A DNA stretch of 64,000 bases. It comes from Cymbidium sinense. Its lineage: Eukaryota; Streptophyta; Magnoliopsida; Asparagales; Orchidaceae. The translations under genes and the position numbers were made by a program. The notes below the pieces were generated by a model that did no database searches, was not told the origin of the DNA, and worked only from the letters and a program-made list of their open reading frames with translations. This document shows positions 45,955-57,000 of the stretch, piece after piece (within the stretch, counting starts at the first letter, position 1; the number at the start of each line of letters is the position of its first letter). The stretch covers positions 90,353,737 through 90,417,736 of the forward strand of contig CM038228.1 in NCBI GenBank assembly GCA_021442155.1, given 5' to 3'.

Positions 45955-48900
45955 TTGGGCACATTAATTTTCCACACTTATTTTAAGAGTGGTGAAAAGA
46001 TGTGTAAGTTAATCATTGATAGTGGCATGAATGTTATTGCTACCTCTGCTACTTTAGCTAGGATGAAGCTCACCCTAGAGACCCACCCACAACCTTATAA
46101 GATTGCTTGGGTGGATAAGACCTCTATCTCTATATCTCAATGTTGTCTTGTACTATTCAATTAGGAGAATATATTGATAAAATTTGGTGTGATGTTCTTT
46201 AGTTGGATGTTGCTTATATACTTTTAGGTAGTTCTTGACTTTTTGATATGGATGTCACAAATTATGGGCGATCTAATACAAATGCTTTTAATTTTCAAGG
46301 TAAGAGAATTGTCTTAAATCCAGCTAAGCCTAAAGAGGTCACTCCACTTCAACCCCAAATTCTTCTCCTCCCATAGAAAAGAAATCCTTACATATTATTA
46401 ATAAATGTCAGAGATTAATGGGAATATCATTTTTGCATTAGTTGTCATAACATCGAAAATCAACCTTGTGTTAAATCATTCTCATCAGTGAACTTTTATT
46501 GGAGTATCAAGATATTTGTCACGAAGAACTTAGTAGTGAGCTTCCCCATTAAGAAGTATCCAACATGCCATAGAGTTAATTCACGGATCATCACTCAAAT
46601 TTGCCACATTATCATATGAACCCAAATGAACATGTTAAAATGATAAGTTGATGATTTACAAAAAAGGATTTATCGGGAAAGTTTATCCATGCAACCCGCT
46701 TTCTTACCCCAAAGAAAGATGGTACTTGACATGTGTGTAGATAATCATGCTTATAAATAAAATCATCAAAGTATAGGTTCCCCATACTTAGACTTGATGA
46801 CATGTTAGATATGATGGCTGGATCAATATTTTTCTCTAAAATTGATCTTAGAAGTGGATATCATCAAATTCATATGAGAGAAGGTGATGAATGGAAAATA
46901 ATATTCAAAACAAAAGATGGTTTGTATGAATGACTAGTAATGCCTTTTGGATTGACTAATGCTCTAAGTACATTTATGCAGTGATGACTCATATCTTACT
47001 GTTCTCATTGGAAAATTTTTAGTTGTACTTTGATGATATTTTAATTTTTAGTAAACTAAGAGCGATCATGAGAACATTTATGATAAGTCTTTGAAGTTTG
47101 AAAGAAAGACTATATGTTCGCTTAAAAAATGCTCATTTATGATGTCTTGAATCTTCTTAGGATTCATTATTTTTTTTGTGATGGCATCTCCGATCCCAAA
47201 AAATTAGCTATTCAAGAGTGGCTACCCCAACCACAATTCATGATGTACGTAGTTTTCATGGGTTAGCTACATTTTATCGAAGATTTATTTGTGGATTTAG
47301 CACTATTATGGCCCCTATAACTCAATCTCTTAAAAAAAGAGACTTTGTTTGGACAAAGGCAGCTGCTGATGCCTTTTCTAAAATTAAAGAACTTTTAACA
47401 AGTCCATCGATATTGAAATTGCCAAATTTTGACAAAGTATTTTGAGGTATCATGTGATGCTTACGAGTTGGTATTGGAGGTGTTCTTAAACAAGAAGGTC
47501 ATCCTATTTTTTTAGTGAAAATTAAGCGAAGCGTCAACATATTCCACATATGATCATGAGTCATGCGTCATCCAAACTTTACGTTATTGGCTGATATTAT
47601 TTTCTTTCATGAATTTATACTTTATTCGATCACGGCTTAAATATCTAAACACCCAAAAAAGAAACTTTATTCTCGTCATGCAAAATGGGTTCAATTTCTT
47701 CAAGAATATACGTTTGTTCTTAAACATAAATTTGTGGAGAATAAAGTGCTAAGTAGAATATGTACATTATTAAATACCATGAGTGTGAAGGTTCAATTCA
47801 AAAGGTTAAAGATGATTATCCTAATTGTAAAGATTTTCAACAAATTTTTGAATCTTTAAAATTTGATGTTTCAATTAATAGTCCAATTATCAAATAGATG
47901 ACTATCTCTTTCGTGCACAACTATGTATCCTGATTCATCACTTCAAAATTTTTTTATTGAGGAAATTCATTGAGGTGTGTCCGGTCATTTTCCATGATAA
48001 GACAATGTATGATGGATGATAGGTTCTTTTGACCTAGTCTTAAGAAAGATGTTGTTCATATCATTGCCCAATGTCGTACTTGCCAAGTAGCAAAAAGTGA
48101 AAAACAAAATTATGATCTATACACACCACTCCTAATTCCCCACAAACCATGGGGAGATTTAGTGCGGACTTCATCTTAGGATTACCTTGCACTGTACAAC
48201 GTCTTGACTCTATCCCTGTAGTTGTTGACCGATTTTCTAAAATGACACACTTTATTCCATGCTATAAGACATCAGATGCATCACATATAGCGACAATTTT
48301 TTTTTTCGTGAGATAGTTCACTTACATGGACTTCCTAAGACAATTATGTCTGATCGTGATGTAAGGTTTATGAGCTATTTTTGGAAAATTTTATGAAAAA
48401 AGCTTGGCACAAAACTCTTATTTTCTACTTACCACCCTCAAAACGATGGACAAAACTAAATTGTTAATAGAAGCAAAATTTACTTAGGTATTTGTGACCG
48501 ATCATACTACTAGTTGGGACCTAGTTCTTCCTACCAAAGTTTGCTTATGTTCAATTAATAGGTCAACCGATGAGTCCTTTTCATATTGTAACTGGTTATG
48601 ATCCAAGAAAATCAATTGATCTGGTTGAATTATCTGTAACATATAGGTCTAGTGCATTTGCATCTTCATTTGCACAAAGCATGCATGATTTACATCATAA
48701 AATTCAACAAAAACTTACTCTGAGTTATGATAAATATAAAGCTAATGTTGATGCACATATATATAAAATTTAATGAGGAGATTTGGTTCTTGTTAAAGTT
48801 AGACCGAGAGATTTCAACGAACTCTTAAGAAATTAACTCTCAAGAGATCTAGTCCTTATAAAGTTGTAAGGAAGATAAATGATAATGCTTATGAAATAGA

Positions 48901-49240
48901 TCTTCCAATGAATGATTTCTCCAATATTCAATGAAATTTAATGTTGTGCCATGGGCAAGCCATGGATAATACTATTCCCTCTACAAATAGTACTGACATG
49001 CAGGTTCATACTTCATCACCAACTCCTATACCATCTCGCCACTTAAGATCACATCGTCTAGATCAAATTTTAGAAGATCAGATTATCATCACATCTGATG
49101 GAGGCACTTAAAGGTTTCTCATTCATTGGAAAGGTCTTTCTCCACTTGATGATTCATGGCTTATATTTGATGAGTTACATCAACTAGACTCCAATTATTA
49201 CAAGAGTATTGATTTTCATTCTCCGAGGAGAATCCTTTAA
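45955..49240 (+). pseudogene. chromovirus pol (protease, RT, RNase H, integrase, chromodomain)
   Basis: Protease LIIDSGMNV (about 46005-46035). Reverse transcriptase with [14 protein letters not shown] sequence near 46845 and catalytic LYFDDILIFSK at 47023-47055 (YFDD 47026-47037). RNase H region at 47218-47445 ([20 protein letters not shown]). Integrase zinc-binding CRTCQVAKSEK (about 48076), core [20 protein letters not shown] (about 48229) and [11 protein letters not shown] (about 48340). Chromodomain-like RFLIHWKGLSPLDDSWLIFD (about 49108-49170), stop at 49238-49240. Numerous stops and indels. Confidence 0.88.
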
Positions 49241-49253
49241 AGCCTGGGAGTGT

Positions 49254-49963
49254 TGATGCAGGCATTATTGTCACCATCACGCCATCATCATAAAGCTTAA
49301 ATCCATGATTCCTTTATTATAATTTAAGTTATGTATTATTGGGCTTTTATATTTTTATATGTCTTGAGCTTATATGTATTTCTTATGTCAATCCATGAGT
49401 CATTGTAGGGTATGATTTTGGGTAGGTATGGAATGAGTGATAGGTTTGATAATGGTGGTAGTAAAAGTAAAAGTTTGAGTATTCTTCTCTCTTTCAATCT
49501 ATAAATAAGGAGGCTCTTGTAATGCTTGGTACTTGGATTTGGAATAAAAGTTATCTTCTTAAATTTCTTTTACTATTCTTGTGTGCTTTCCTCTGATTGA
49601 TGACATTTGAGTGTGTGAGCTCACAACCCTTAGAGAAGGACTTCTAAGGAAGGAATGTGATCTCCATAATGACGGACTATTTGTAGAGGTCGACTTCAAC
49701 TTATCCCTGCTTCGCTGCTAGTTATTTTAAATCCGCTACAGGTTAGATTGTTCATAACTTTTCAGTTATTTCTTTGCACTTATAAGGTTCAGATCTCTAG
49801 TATGGTTAACATAACTTTAATCAAAATCTTTAACTTCACTAAATTCATAATATTGTGAATGTGCTCAATAGTAGTGTGCATTTATCATTACTCTTTTGTG
49901 AGGATTTAAAAATTATCGGTGTAATAAACATCATATCATAAAAAGCACCTATGTCTTACATCA
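49254..49963 (+). repeat. 3' LTR of the chromovirus
   Basis: 710 bp. Direct repeat of the 5' LTR with scattered substitutions and small indels, which points to an old insertion. Confidence 0.9.
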
Positions 49964-50417
49964 AAAAATCATGTAAAAGATTATATTTTTGGTTGAATTG
50001 TTTATACATGTAAAGTAAAGCTCTATCCAAATTCTAATACAAATATACATATGAAAGAAATTAAATAATTACATGCCTTTGTTAACTAGGAAAATGAGAT
50101 AATCAAATGACCTCTTCGGGGCTACTTAAAGCCATGTATTTTCAAGATGTCTAGACTATATACTTATTATCATTCAAACATATATAAATCCACAAATGAA
50201 TGTAGGAAAGAGAGTAAAATTTTGACATACTTAAGGCTATAAATAGATGCAAATCCTATATATATTTATAACTACATTCACTCCAAATGTTATTATTAAT
50301 TTATAATTTTTGGAGAATAATTTTGAATTTATTAGTGATAATAGCAACACATATAATAAGATTAAGCCAACACATTCAATTTTACATAAGTAAATTTCAT
50401 TTGATTTTGAAAATATG
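49964..50417. other. short spacer between two LTR elements
   Basis: AT-rich, no gene. About 50060-50170 (ATGAGATAATCAAATGACCTC, ACTTAAAGCC) resembles the sequence left of the chromovirus at about 43510-43620. Confidence 0.5.
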
Positions 50418-53400
50418 TGTTGACCTCATTTTTAGAATGAGCTCTCAATACCTCCATCTTAGGCATAGACCTTAAGAGTTTCTTAGTCTTAAGATGCATC
50501 TAGTGATTAGGTGGATACTCCCCTAGCCCTAGAAGACTTAGAAGAGTTAGCCATAGGAATAGGTCATGCTCTTCTAAGTCTTAGAAATTTTCCTACCCCT
50601 AGAGCATGACCTCTTCCTTCTTTCCAGTGAAGCTCCAAATCAATTCCATTTGATTTTCTTCATGACTCAAATCAACTCCATATGATTGAAATATATGATT
50701 GAAACCCATGATCAAAATCCACAAAAAATTCTTATGTCCAAATTTTGCCTAAGTCCTTAATTTTCTCTTAAGGGCTTAATCAAAATTATGATCAAAACCT
50801 ATTCAAATCTTTGAGATTTTCTCATACCTCATTTATATTCTCATTTATATTCATGTATAAATAAAATATAAATTCAAACCCATCAAGTCAAACTCAAAAT
50901 TCCAAATCAATGTCCTTAAGTCCCTTTAATTTTCCATTAAAGGACTTAGCCAAAATCAACTCTAAAATTTGATCAAATCACTTCAAACTCATAGAATTTT
51001 CTCAAAAATTATTTATATTATCATTTATATTCTCATATATAGATGAAATATAAATATAAATCAATCAAATCCAACTCAAAAATTAAATTCCAAATTTAAA
51101 ATCCTTGAAATTCCTTTAAATCCCTTACTTTCCATTAATGGATTTAACCTAAACATTGATCAAACATATTCAAACTCATAGAATTTTCTAAAAACTTATT
51201 TGTATTCTCATTTATGTTCACATGTATAAATGAAATATAAATAAAATCAATCCAATCCAATTCAAAAATTAAATTTCAAATTAAAAATTTCTTTAAATCC
51301 TTTAAATTCCCTTTAATGGATTTAACCTAAATCATGATTATACCACTTCAAATCCTTGAAATTTTCTCATGATCAATTTATATTATCCTTTATATTCACA
51401 TGTATAAATGAAATATAAATTCAAACAATCAAAACCAATTCCAAAAATCAAACTCAAATCAACTCAAAATCAAATCTACGCCTTTCAAGTCAAAATCTTG
51501 AACTTAGCCAATCACTTTCAAATCAAGCCAAACCCTTGATTTTTTCTCATGGTTCAATCAACCCTACAATCATGAGCTCATATATAAATCCAAACTTCAA
51601 TCACTTAATCAAAACCCAAATAAAAAATCAGACCCAAAATCCCTTTATATTCTTCCTTTGAACATGAAATTTTCAAATGGATCAAAATCCATTTGACTTC
51701 AAACTACTTGTAAATGAATTTATATTTCAATCATAAATCCATATATAAGATCAACCAACTTCAAATCAAGCTTGACCAAGCCATTTGACCCACTTAGGCT
51801 CACTTGACCTAAAGTGACCTAAAATACCCTTATGAGCCAACTTTTGATCCTAGCCAAATTGGATTGAACTAAACTCATATATCCCTCTCATCATGATCAA
51901 CAATGATCATGGGATGATCAATCAATCAAATTAGGTCAAACTAAGTCAAACCTAAGGGTTGACCAAGTCAACACTTAATTTAAAGTGAAATTTTACATAG
52001 CCAAATTTTATCATAGGCCAAATTGATTGAAACCATTGATCTAAGTTCACTCATGACTTATGTTTGAACTTGACCAAGCCAACATTTGAGCCCAACATTT
52101 GAGCCTAACCTAGCCAAATTGGCCCACTTGAGCCAAGTTGACCCATTTTGACCTAAAGGGCCAAAATGTGTCAAAACTTGATTTAAGCCAAATTGATTGA
52201 AACCAATGGGTCAGGTCCATTCCAAATCACTTGTGAAACTTGACTAAAATCTCAATTGTCCAACTAAACCCAACCTAGCCCAATTGACCTTAGACCCAAC
52301 ATGACCTAAATGGGTCATGTTGAGCCAAAATTGAACCCAACACAAATTGATTGGAAACAAAGATACCAATCCACTCCATATGACTAATCTAACCTAAAAC
52401 TACCCTTGAATTAACCCAAATAGGTCAAATGGGTCAAATAGGTCAACTTGACCCATTTGACCTAAATGAAGTCATATGAGCCAAAACCAAATCATACCCA
52501 AATTGAATCAAACCAAAGCCACCAAAATATCAATTGACCCAACCCTTGGCTTGACCCAATTTGACCAATTGGTCAACTTGACTAAGTTGACCCATTTTGA
52601 CCTAAATGGGTCAACATGAGCCAAACTATCAAATGGATTCCAAATCCAATGAAACTTGGCCAAAACTATTTTATCAACATACCAAACATACCCAAATTCA
52701 AAAAATAGCAAAATGACCATCCTACTCCTAGGCGATAGAACAAATTTTAGCCTAACTTATGGGTATTTTGGTCATGCCCTCTTCACAATCACTTGAGGCT
52801 CTCCTAAAAGCTCAAGGGGACTTAATGATGAGTGGTGCACCCAACCCAATGGGTTTAGGTCAGCCCATTTGGCCCATAGACCAAACCCGACCACATAGCT
52901 TGAAATTGAGTTTTCAAATTCCCTCTTAAGCTCAATTTCAGCACATGGGAGGTTGGCAATCCACTCAAGGGATCAAACTGACCATGTGTACACTCAAAAT
53001 AACCTAAAAAACCTCTTCAATCTCAGTAATTAGATCAAAATGGCAAGGAATGGTTCGACCATCCAATTGCCATAGGGGGTGATATACTCCCCCAAATTCA
53101 ATGAAATTTCATTAGACTCACTATCAATTTAAGCTTAAGAACCTTTAGCAATCATCAGAGAGCATTCTCAAGGTCTTGAGAGATGATTAGAATTCTTCCT
53201 TCTCGATTTTGCACAGTGCAAAAATAGGGGAGGTAGAGTGATTAGCTAACTTTCTCCACACTTGATCTCCTTCCCTATTGAAATCTTCAGAGACAACGAT
53301 CATTTACCTTAATCAAGAGTTTTCCTAAGGGATCCCATCCCTTAGGATGTAATTGGGGCTTACCTCCTCAGGGGAACTTAATGAACCTAATTTAAAATAA

Positions 53401-53666
53401 ACAATGCTTTACTCTTTTCATATAAAAGTGAATCTTTGGTACATATGCAAACCCATTGTCCTGGAGTCCATTGAGGTAATTGGTTTCCATTAAAGGGTAG
53501 TGAATTCTATCTTCTTCAGATAGTACACTTTTTTTTGATGATGTATCCATCACCAATAAGTATCTGCAGATCTGCTATCTTACTAAGGCTTAACTATATA
53601 GTTTTCCCTCTCCTTTCACCACAGATTTGAAGGCGACTCTTTATATATTATAGGAAATTTTCTTCA
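50418..53666 (+). repeat. 5' LTR of the Tat/Ogre-like element
   Basis: Starts TGTTGACCTCA, matched at 61739. Shared order for at least 2.2 kb: CTAGTGATTAG, TTTATATTCNCATNTATAAATGAAAT words, then the TTGACC/GGTCAA-rich block. The 3' border is inferred from the primer site at 53677. No CpG-dense patch like that at 63780-64000 is present in this copy. Confidence 0.75.
51770..52615. promoter_or_regulatory. dense TTGAC (W-box core) cluster in the LTR
   Basis: By hand I count about 26 TTGAC or GTCAA pentamers in about 850 bp, most extended to TTGACC or TTGACT; about two would be expected by chance on both strands. TTGACY is the WRKY-factor W-box. A similar cluster is in the second LTR (about 62520-63070). 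It may equally be a low-complexity expansion with no regulatory role. Confidence 0.5.
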
Positions 53667-53676
53667 TAGATTTTTC

Positions 53677-53694
53677 TGGTGACTCCGCTGGGGA
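53677..53694 (+). other. primer-binding site of the Tat/Ogre-like element
   Basis: TGGTGACTCCGCTGGGGA. This primer-site type is frequent in Ogre/Tat elements (complement of a tRNA 3' end, reported as tRNA-Arg). It sits about 10 bases after the inferred LTR end. Confidence 0.7.
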
Positions 53695-53931
53695 TGGTTC
53701 CTTTCTCCATCTTTGGTAAATGATCGTTGTCTTTGAGTATCGATAGTGGATTTGTACTTTGGTATGAATCCAAGACTATCCTTCTTTCATGGTACTTAGC
53801 TCATTTCATTCTTGAGTTGAGTTAGCCAACATCTTAGGTTTTAGGATCTCATTCCTTGTTGGTCTTAAAACTTGGTTTCTCCAATGGGTAAAATGAAAAG
53901 ATATAAATAAAAGATATCTTTTAAGACTTCT

Positions 53932-55632
53932 CCTTATCATTTTCATGATAAGGAAAGGTTCATCTAAAAAAAAATAAATCTTCCATAAAGAACTTTGCTT
54001 TTCAAAAATGTAGTTAATAAAAATATTTTTCAAAAAATTTTATCACCGTCATTTAACAATTCCCATAATTGTTACATGTCGGGATTTTCAAAGAGTAAAC
54101 TAATAAAATTTTCCAAAAGCACAAATGAACATGTTCTTTCAATTCACTTTGATGAAGATTTCATTTTCAAAATAAAATGAACAATCAAGTTTTTCAAAGA
54201 TCACAATCATAACTATAAAGTTTTCAAAAAGCACACATGAACCTTTCCATTCAATACACTCACACTTATTGAATGGAAAGTTCATTTATAAACAAAATAA
54301 AAATTTTCAAAAAAGCACATATGAACACCTTCATTTAATATACTTAAATTTATTAAATGAAGAGTTCATTCCCAAGTAAAATATCTTTTAGGAAATCCCA
54401 CTTAAACATATCTCACATATGTTTTAAGTTGGAATTCCTCTCTTTCAAAAGAAGAAGAAGCAACAACCATACACAAAAATTTCATATTTCAAAAATAAAA
54501 ATTGATCTCCATTCTATATACCTAAATTTGTTGAATGGAAGTCCCCCTTTCAAAAATTAAAACTTTAACAATCATATTTCAAAAAAAAATTTCTTGACAT
54601 ATTTTGGAACTTCATTTAACATACACAAATTTGTTAAGTAAGGTTTACAAAATCCAAAATCAAAATTAACAAACACATTTCAAAAAAATTTTCTAAACAC
54701 ATTTTGGAACTTCATTTAACATACACAAATCTGTAGAGTAAGGTTTCCAAAATCCAAATCCAAAAATTTTCAAAATTCAAAACATATTTTGGGAACTTCA
54801 TTTAACATACCTAAAATTTGTTAAGTAAAGTCTCCAAATCCAAAATTCAAAACTTTTTCAAAAACATATTTTGAACTTCACCTAGCATACTCAAATTTGC
54901 TAAGTAAAGTTTCTAAAGTCAAAACAAAATATTCAAACACCTTTGAACTTCCTCCTTAGCATAACAAATAAGGAGAAGTTTCCATTTTCAAAAACAAAAA
55001 AATGAAATCAAAATTTTAAACACACCATAAGTAAAATTTCCATTTCACAAAACCAAGTGGGATTTCATCTTTAGCATATCAAAGTTGCTAAAGTTGAATC
55101 TCCACTTTCAATCATTTCAAAAATAAAATGAAACAAAACATTTAGGATCTCCTAAGCATACCAAATTTGCTAAGGATCCTACCATTTTTCAAAAAATAAA
55201 AAATTTCCAAACAAATGAAACACTTAGGATTTCGTTAGCATACCTAAATTTGCTAAGTAAGGATTCCAAAATTTTTCAAAAACTCAAAACAAAATAAAAT
55301 CCACAAAAAGAAACAATCACTTTCACTTTACTTAGCATACATAAATTTGCTAAGTAAGTGAAATTCCAAAATAATAAAAAAAAATAAAATCATTTGACCC
55401 TTACTTTAACATACCCAAATTTGTTAAAGGAAAGGGTCCTCAAAATCACAAACTCAAATTCAAAACATAAACGAACCTATGGAAGCATCCTATCAAAAGT
55501 TTTGAATCCATGTTTCAACATACTTAAATTTGTTGAAGTTTGGTTTCATATTCAAATTCCTCTTTCAATCAATCTTTCCAAATTCATTTGAACCCCACTT
55601 AACACTTCAAAGTTGTTGGATGTGGGTTCAAA
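53932..55632 (+). repeat. array of about 18 tandem stem-loops with conserved loop and covarying arms
   Basis: Hairpins by hand: 53932-53953, 54046-54082, about 54133-54158 (weak), 54238-54284, 54321-54369, 54391-54438, 54507-54541, 54607-54644, 54706-54748, 54791-54835, 54873-54913, 54945-54983, 55057-55105, 55144-55180, 55227-55267, 55321-55363, 55396-55438, 55504-55547, 55587-55632. From 54238 on the spacing is 70-116 bp. Typical unit: 12-19 bp stem, 7-10 base loop (mostly TACnnAAATT), then an A-rich linker with TTTCAAAAA words. Arms differ between units but pair within each: ACCTTTCCATTCAATA with TATTGAATGGAAAG, GACCCTTACTTTAACA with TGTTAAAGGAAAGGGTC, TTTCACTTTACTTAGCA with TGCTAAGTAAGTGAAA. 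No frame is open across it. It lies between primer site and gag, so it would be in the RNA leader. Confidence 0.85.
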
Positions 55633-55689
55633 TTTTCAAAATTCAAAAAATTCAAAATCTATGGAGATAGAAAATTGAAACAAGTTCAT

Positions 55690-57000
55690 TTCTCATTGCA
55701 GATCCTTTTCGCAAGTACGGTTTTAGTTTCAATTTACTACATGCAATGGCGTTCTAAATTTGTCTTTACTTTCCCTCATGGCATGGATCTAGCCTTAGAT
55801 CAGGTTGACTTTTCTTGTCTAGACCATACCCACTTAATCCATTTCGGCTAGGGATTTGAGGGGGCTAGGATTTCTTGTGAGGGCATTCCCCTCACCACAG
55901 TCAGTAGGAGGAAGGTGGCCTGGTAGAATCCGGTCATCAAGGTAGACTAACCCTCTGATTCATATATCTCCTCACTGAAGAGGAAAGCTACATACTTTAG
56001 TTCGCACCAGATACAGTCTTCAGCTTCATCCTAGTAGTTGCACATGTTACCGGATGAGCTAACACCTACCATCTCTGCACCCTCAAGGGTAAGCTCAGTG
56101 TGGTTTTCCTCCCACATTTGAGATGGTCAGCTCACTCCTCTCTACTGCACTCAAAAGAACAAGAACTGCATGGCCAAACAGTTCCATACTCTGAGAGTGA
56201 GCTAGGCCACTAGTCACCATGGATGAGTCTCCCATTACTTCACCACCGGTAGAAACTAGTTTCATCCTCTCTGATCGAGATAGAGGATGGGAGGATCCAT
56301 TCGCCACCTCCTCCGGTGCATTTACCTGTAGTTTTAGAGAGGTTATGCTGCCGCTTTGTTCTACACTAGGTAGGCGGAGCATACAGACACTTAAAGTTTG
56401 GTACTCAGTTCAATCTTCGATCTGTTATCCCCCATAGCATAGGGAAGAAAATCTATCAGGAGAGGGCCCGTGAGGCCCATACATCATACATTACTAAGAG
56501 AGAAGGGTTCGCCACCGCTTTTCGCTTTGGTTGATTTTTCAGCGAGCTACCCGACTAACCATACCGATAGTATTCAGGGACTAGTCACCATAGAGGGTAT
56601 TCATAGAGTGGTGTCTCTACCCCACCGCTCTACCCCACGTCTGCCATCACCAGTGTAGGTTTCAGGATCACCCATTCCATCTAAGGCCATGAAGGCTACA
56701 TCCGGGGAAAAATGTACCATGTTGGTGATCCGATATGGGATCCTACCTCCTACACCACCCATTAGGTAGCTCTCGCCGACCTTACCTAGTGGCGTGGAAA
56801 GAGTGGTGACCCAGCATTGGTCGTTCCTTCACCAACTCACCATCGGATGTGAGATGGTTACGCTTATCAGATATTCCGTGATGGCGCTCAATTGTAGTGG
56901 TGTGAGGATCATCCTAGATTGTTACCCCATTACAAATAGATCAATCAAGAGTATCATTCTTCTAGTGAGTACACCGCAGTGATTGACTCCCCATTACAAG
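55690..57000 (+). other. degenerate region between leader and gag
   Basis: Less AT-rich than the leader. Short open stretches (56095-56658, 56794-56982) show no protein I recognise. Ogre elements carry an extra ORF here and this may be its relic. A possible splice acceptor TCATTGCAG lies at about 55692-55700. Confidence 0.4.

Larger units (their letters stand above)
43662..49963 (+). mobile_element. Ty3/gypsy chromovirus, complete structure, decayed coding
   Basis: LTRs at 43662-44390 and 49254-49963, both starting TGATG and ending ACATCA with inverted termini (TGATGTAGG / CCTACATCA in the 5' copy). Primer site TGGTATCAGAGC at 44395-44406 and purine-rich AAAGCCTGGGAG just before the 3' LTR. 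Order: gag with zinc knuckle, protease, reverse transcriptase, RNase H, integrase, C-terminal chromodomain, as in chromoviruses. Flanking 5-mers GAAAA and AAAAA could be a decayed target duplication. All frames are broken repeatedly. Lineage within chromoviruses is not decided. Confidence 0.92.

Noticed and set aside
53995..55591. Open frames through the hairpin array (53995-54180, 54357-54560, 55394-55591)
   Set aside because: Short, Lys/Phe/Asn-rich, with no shared frame between units and no protein similarity; explained by AT-rich hairpins.
53932..55632. Hairpin array read as a CRISPR-like or satellite array
   Set aside because: Units are not identical repeats with unique spacers. The paired arms vary while loops and linkers are conserved, and the context is a plant LTR retrotransposon leader.
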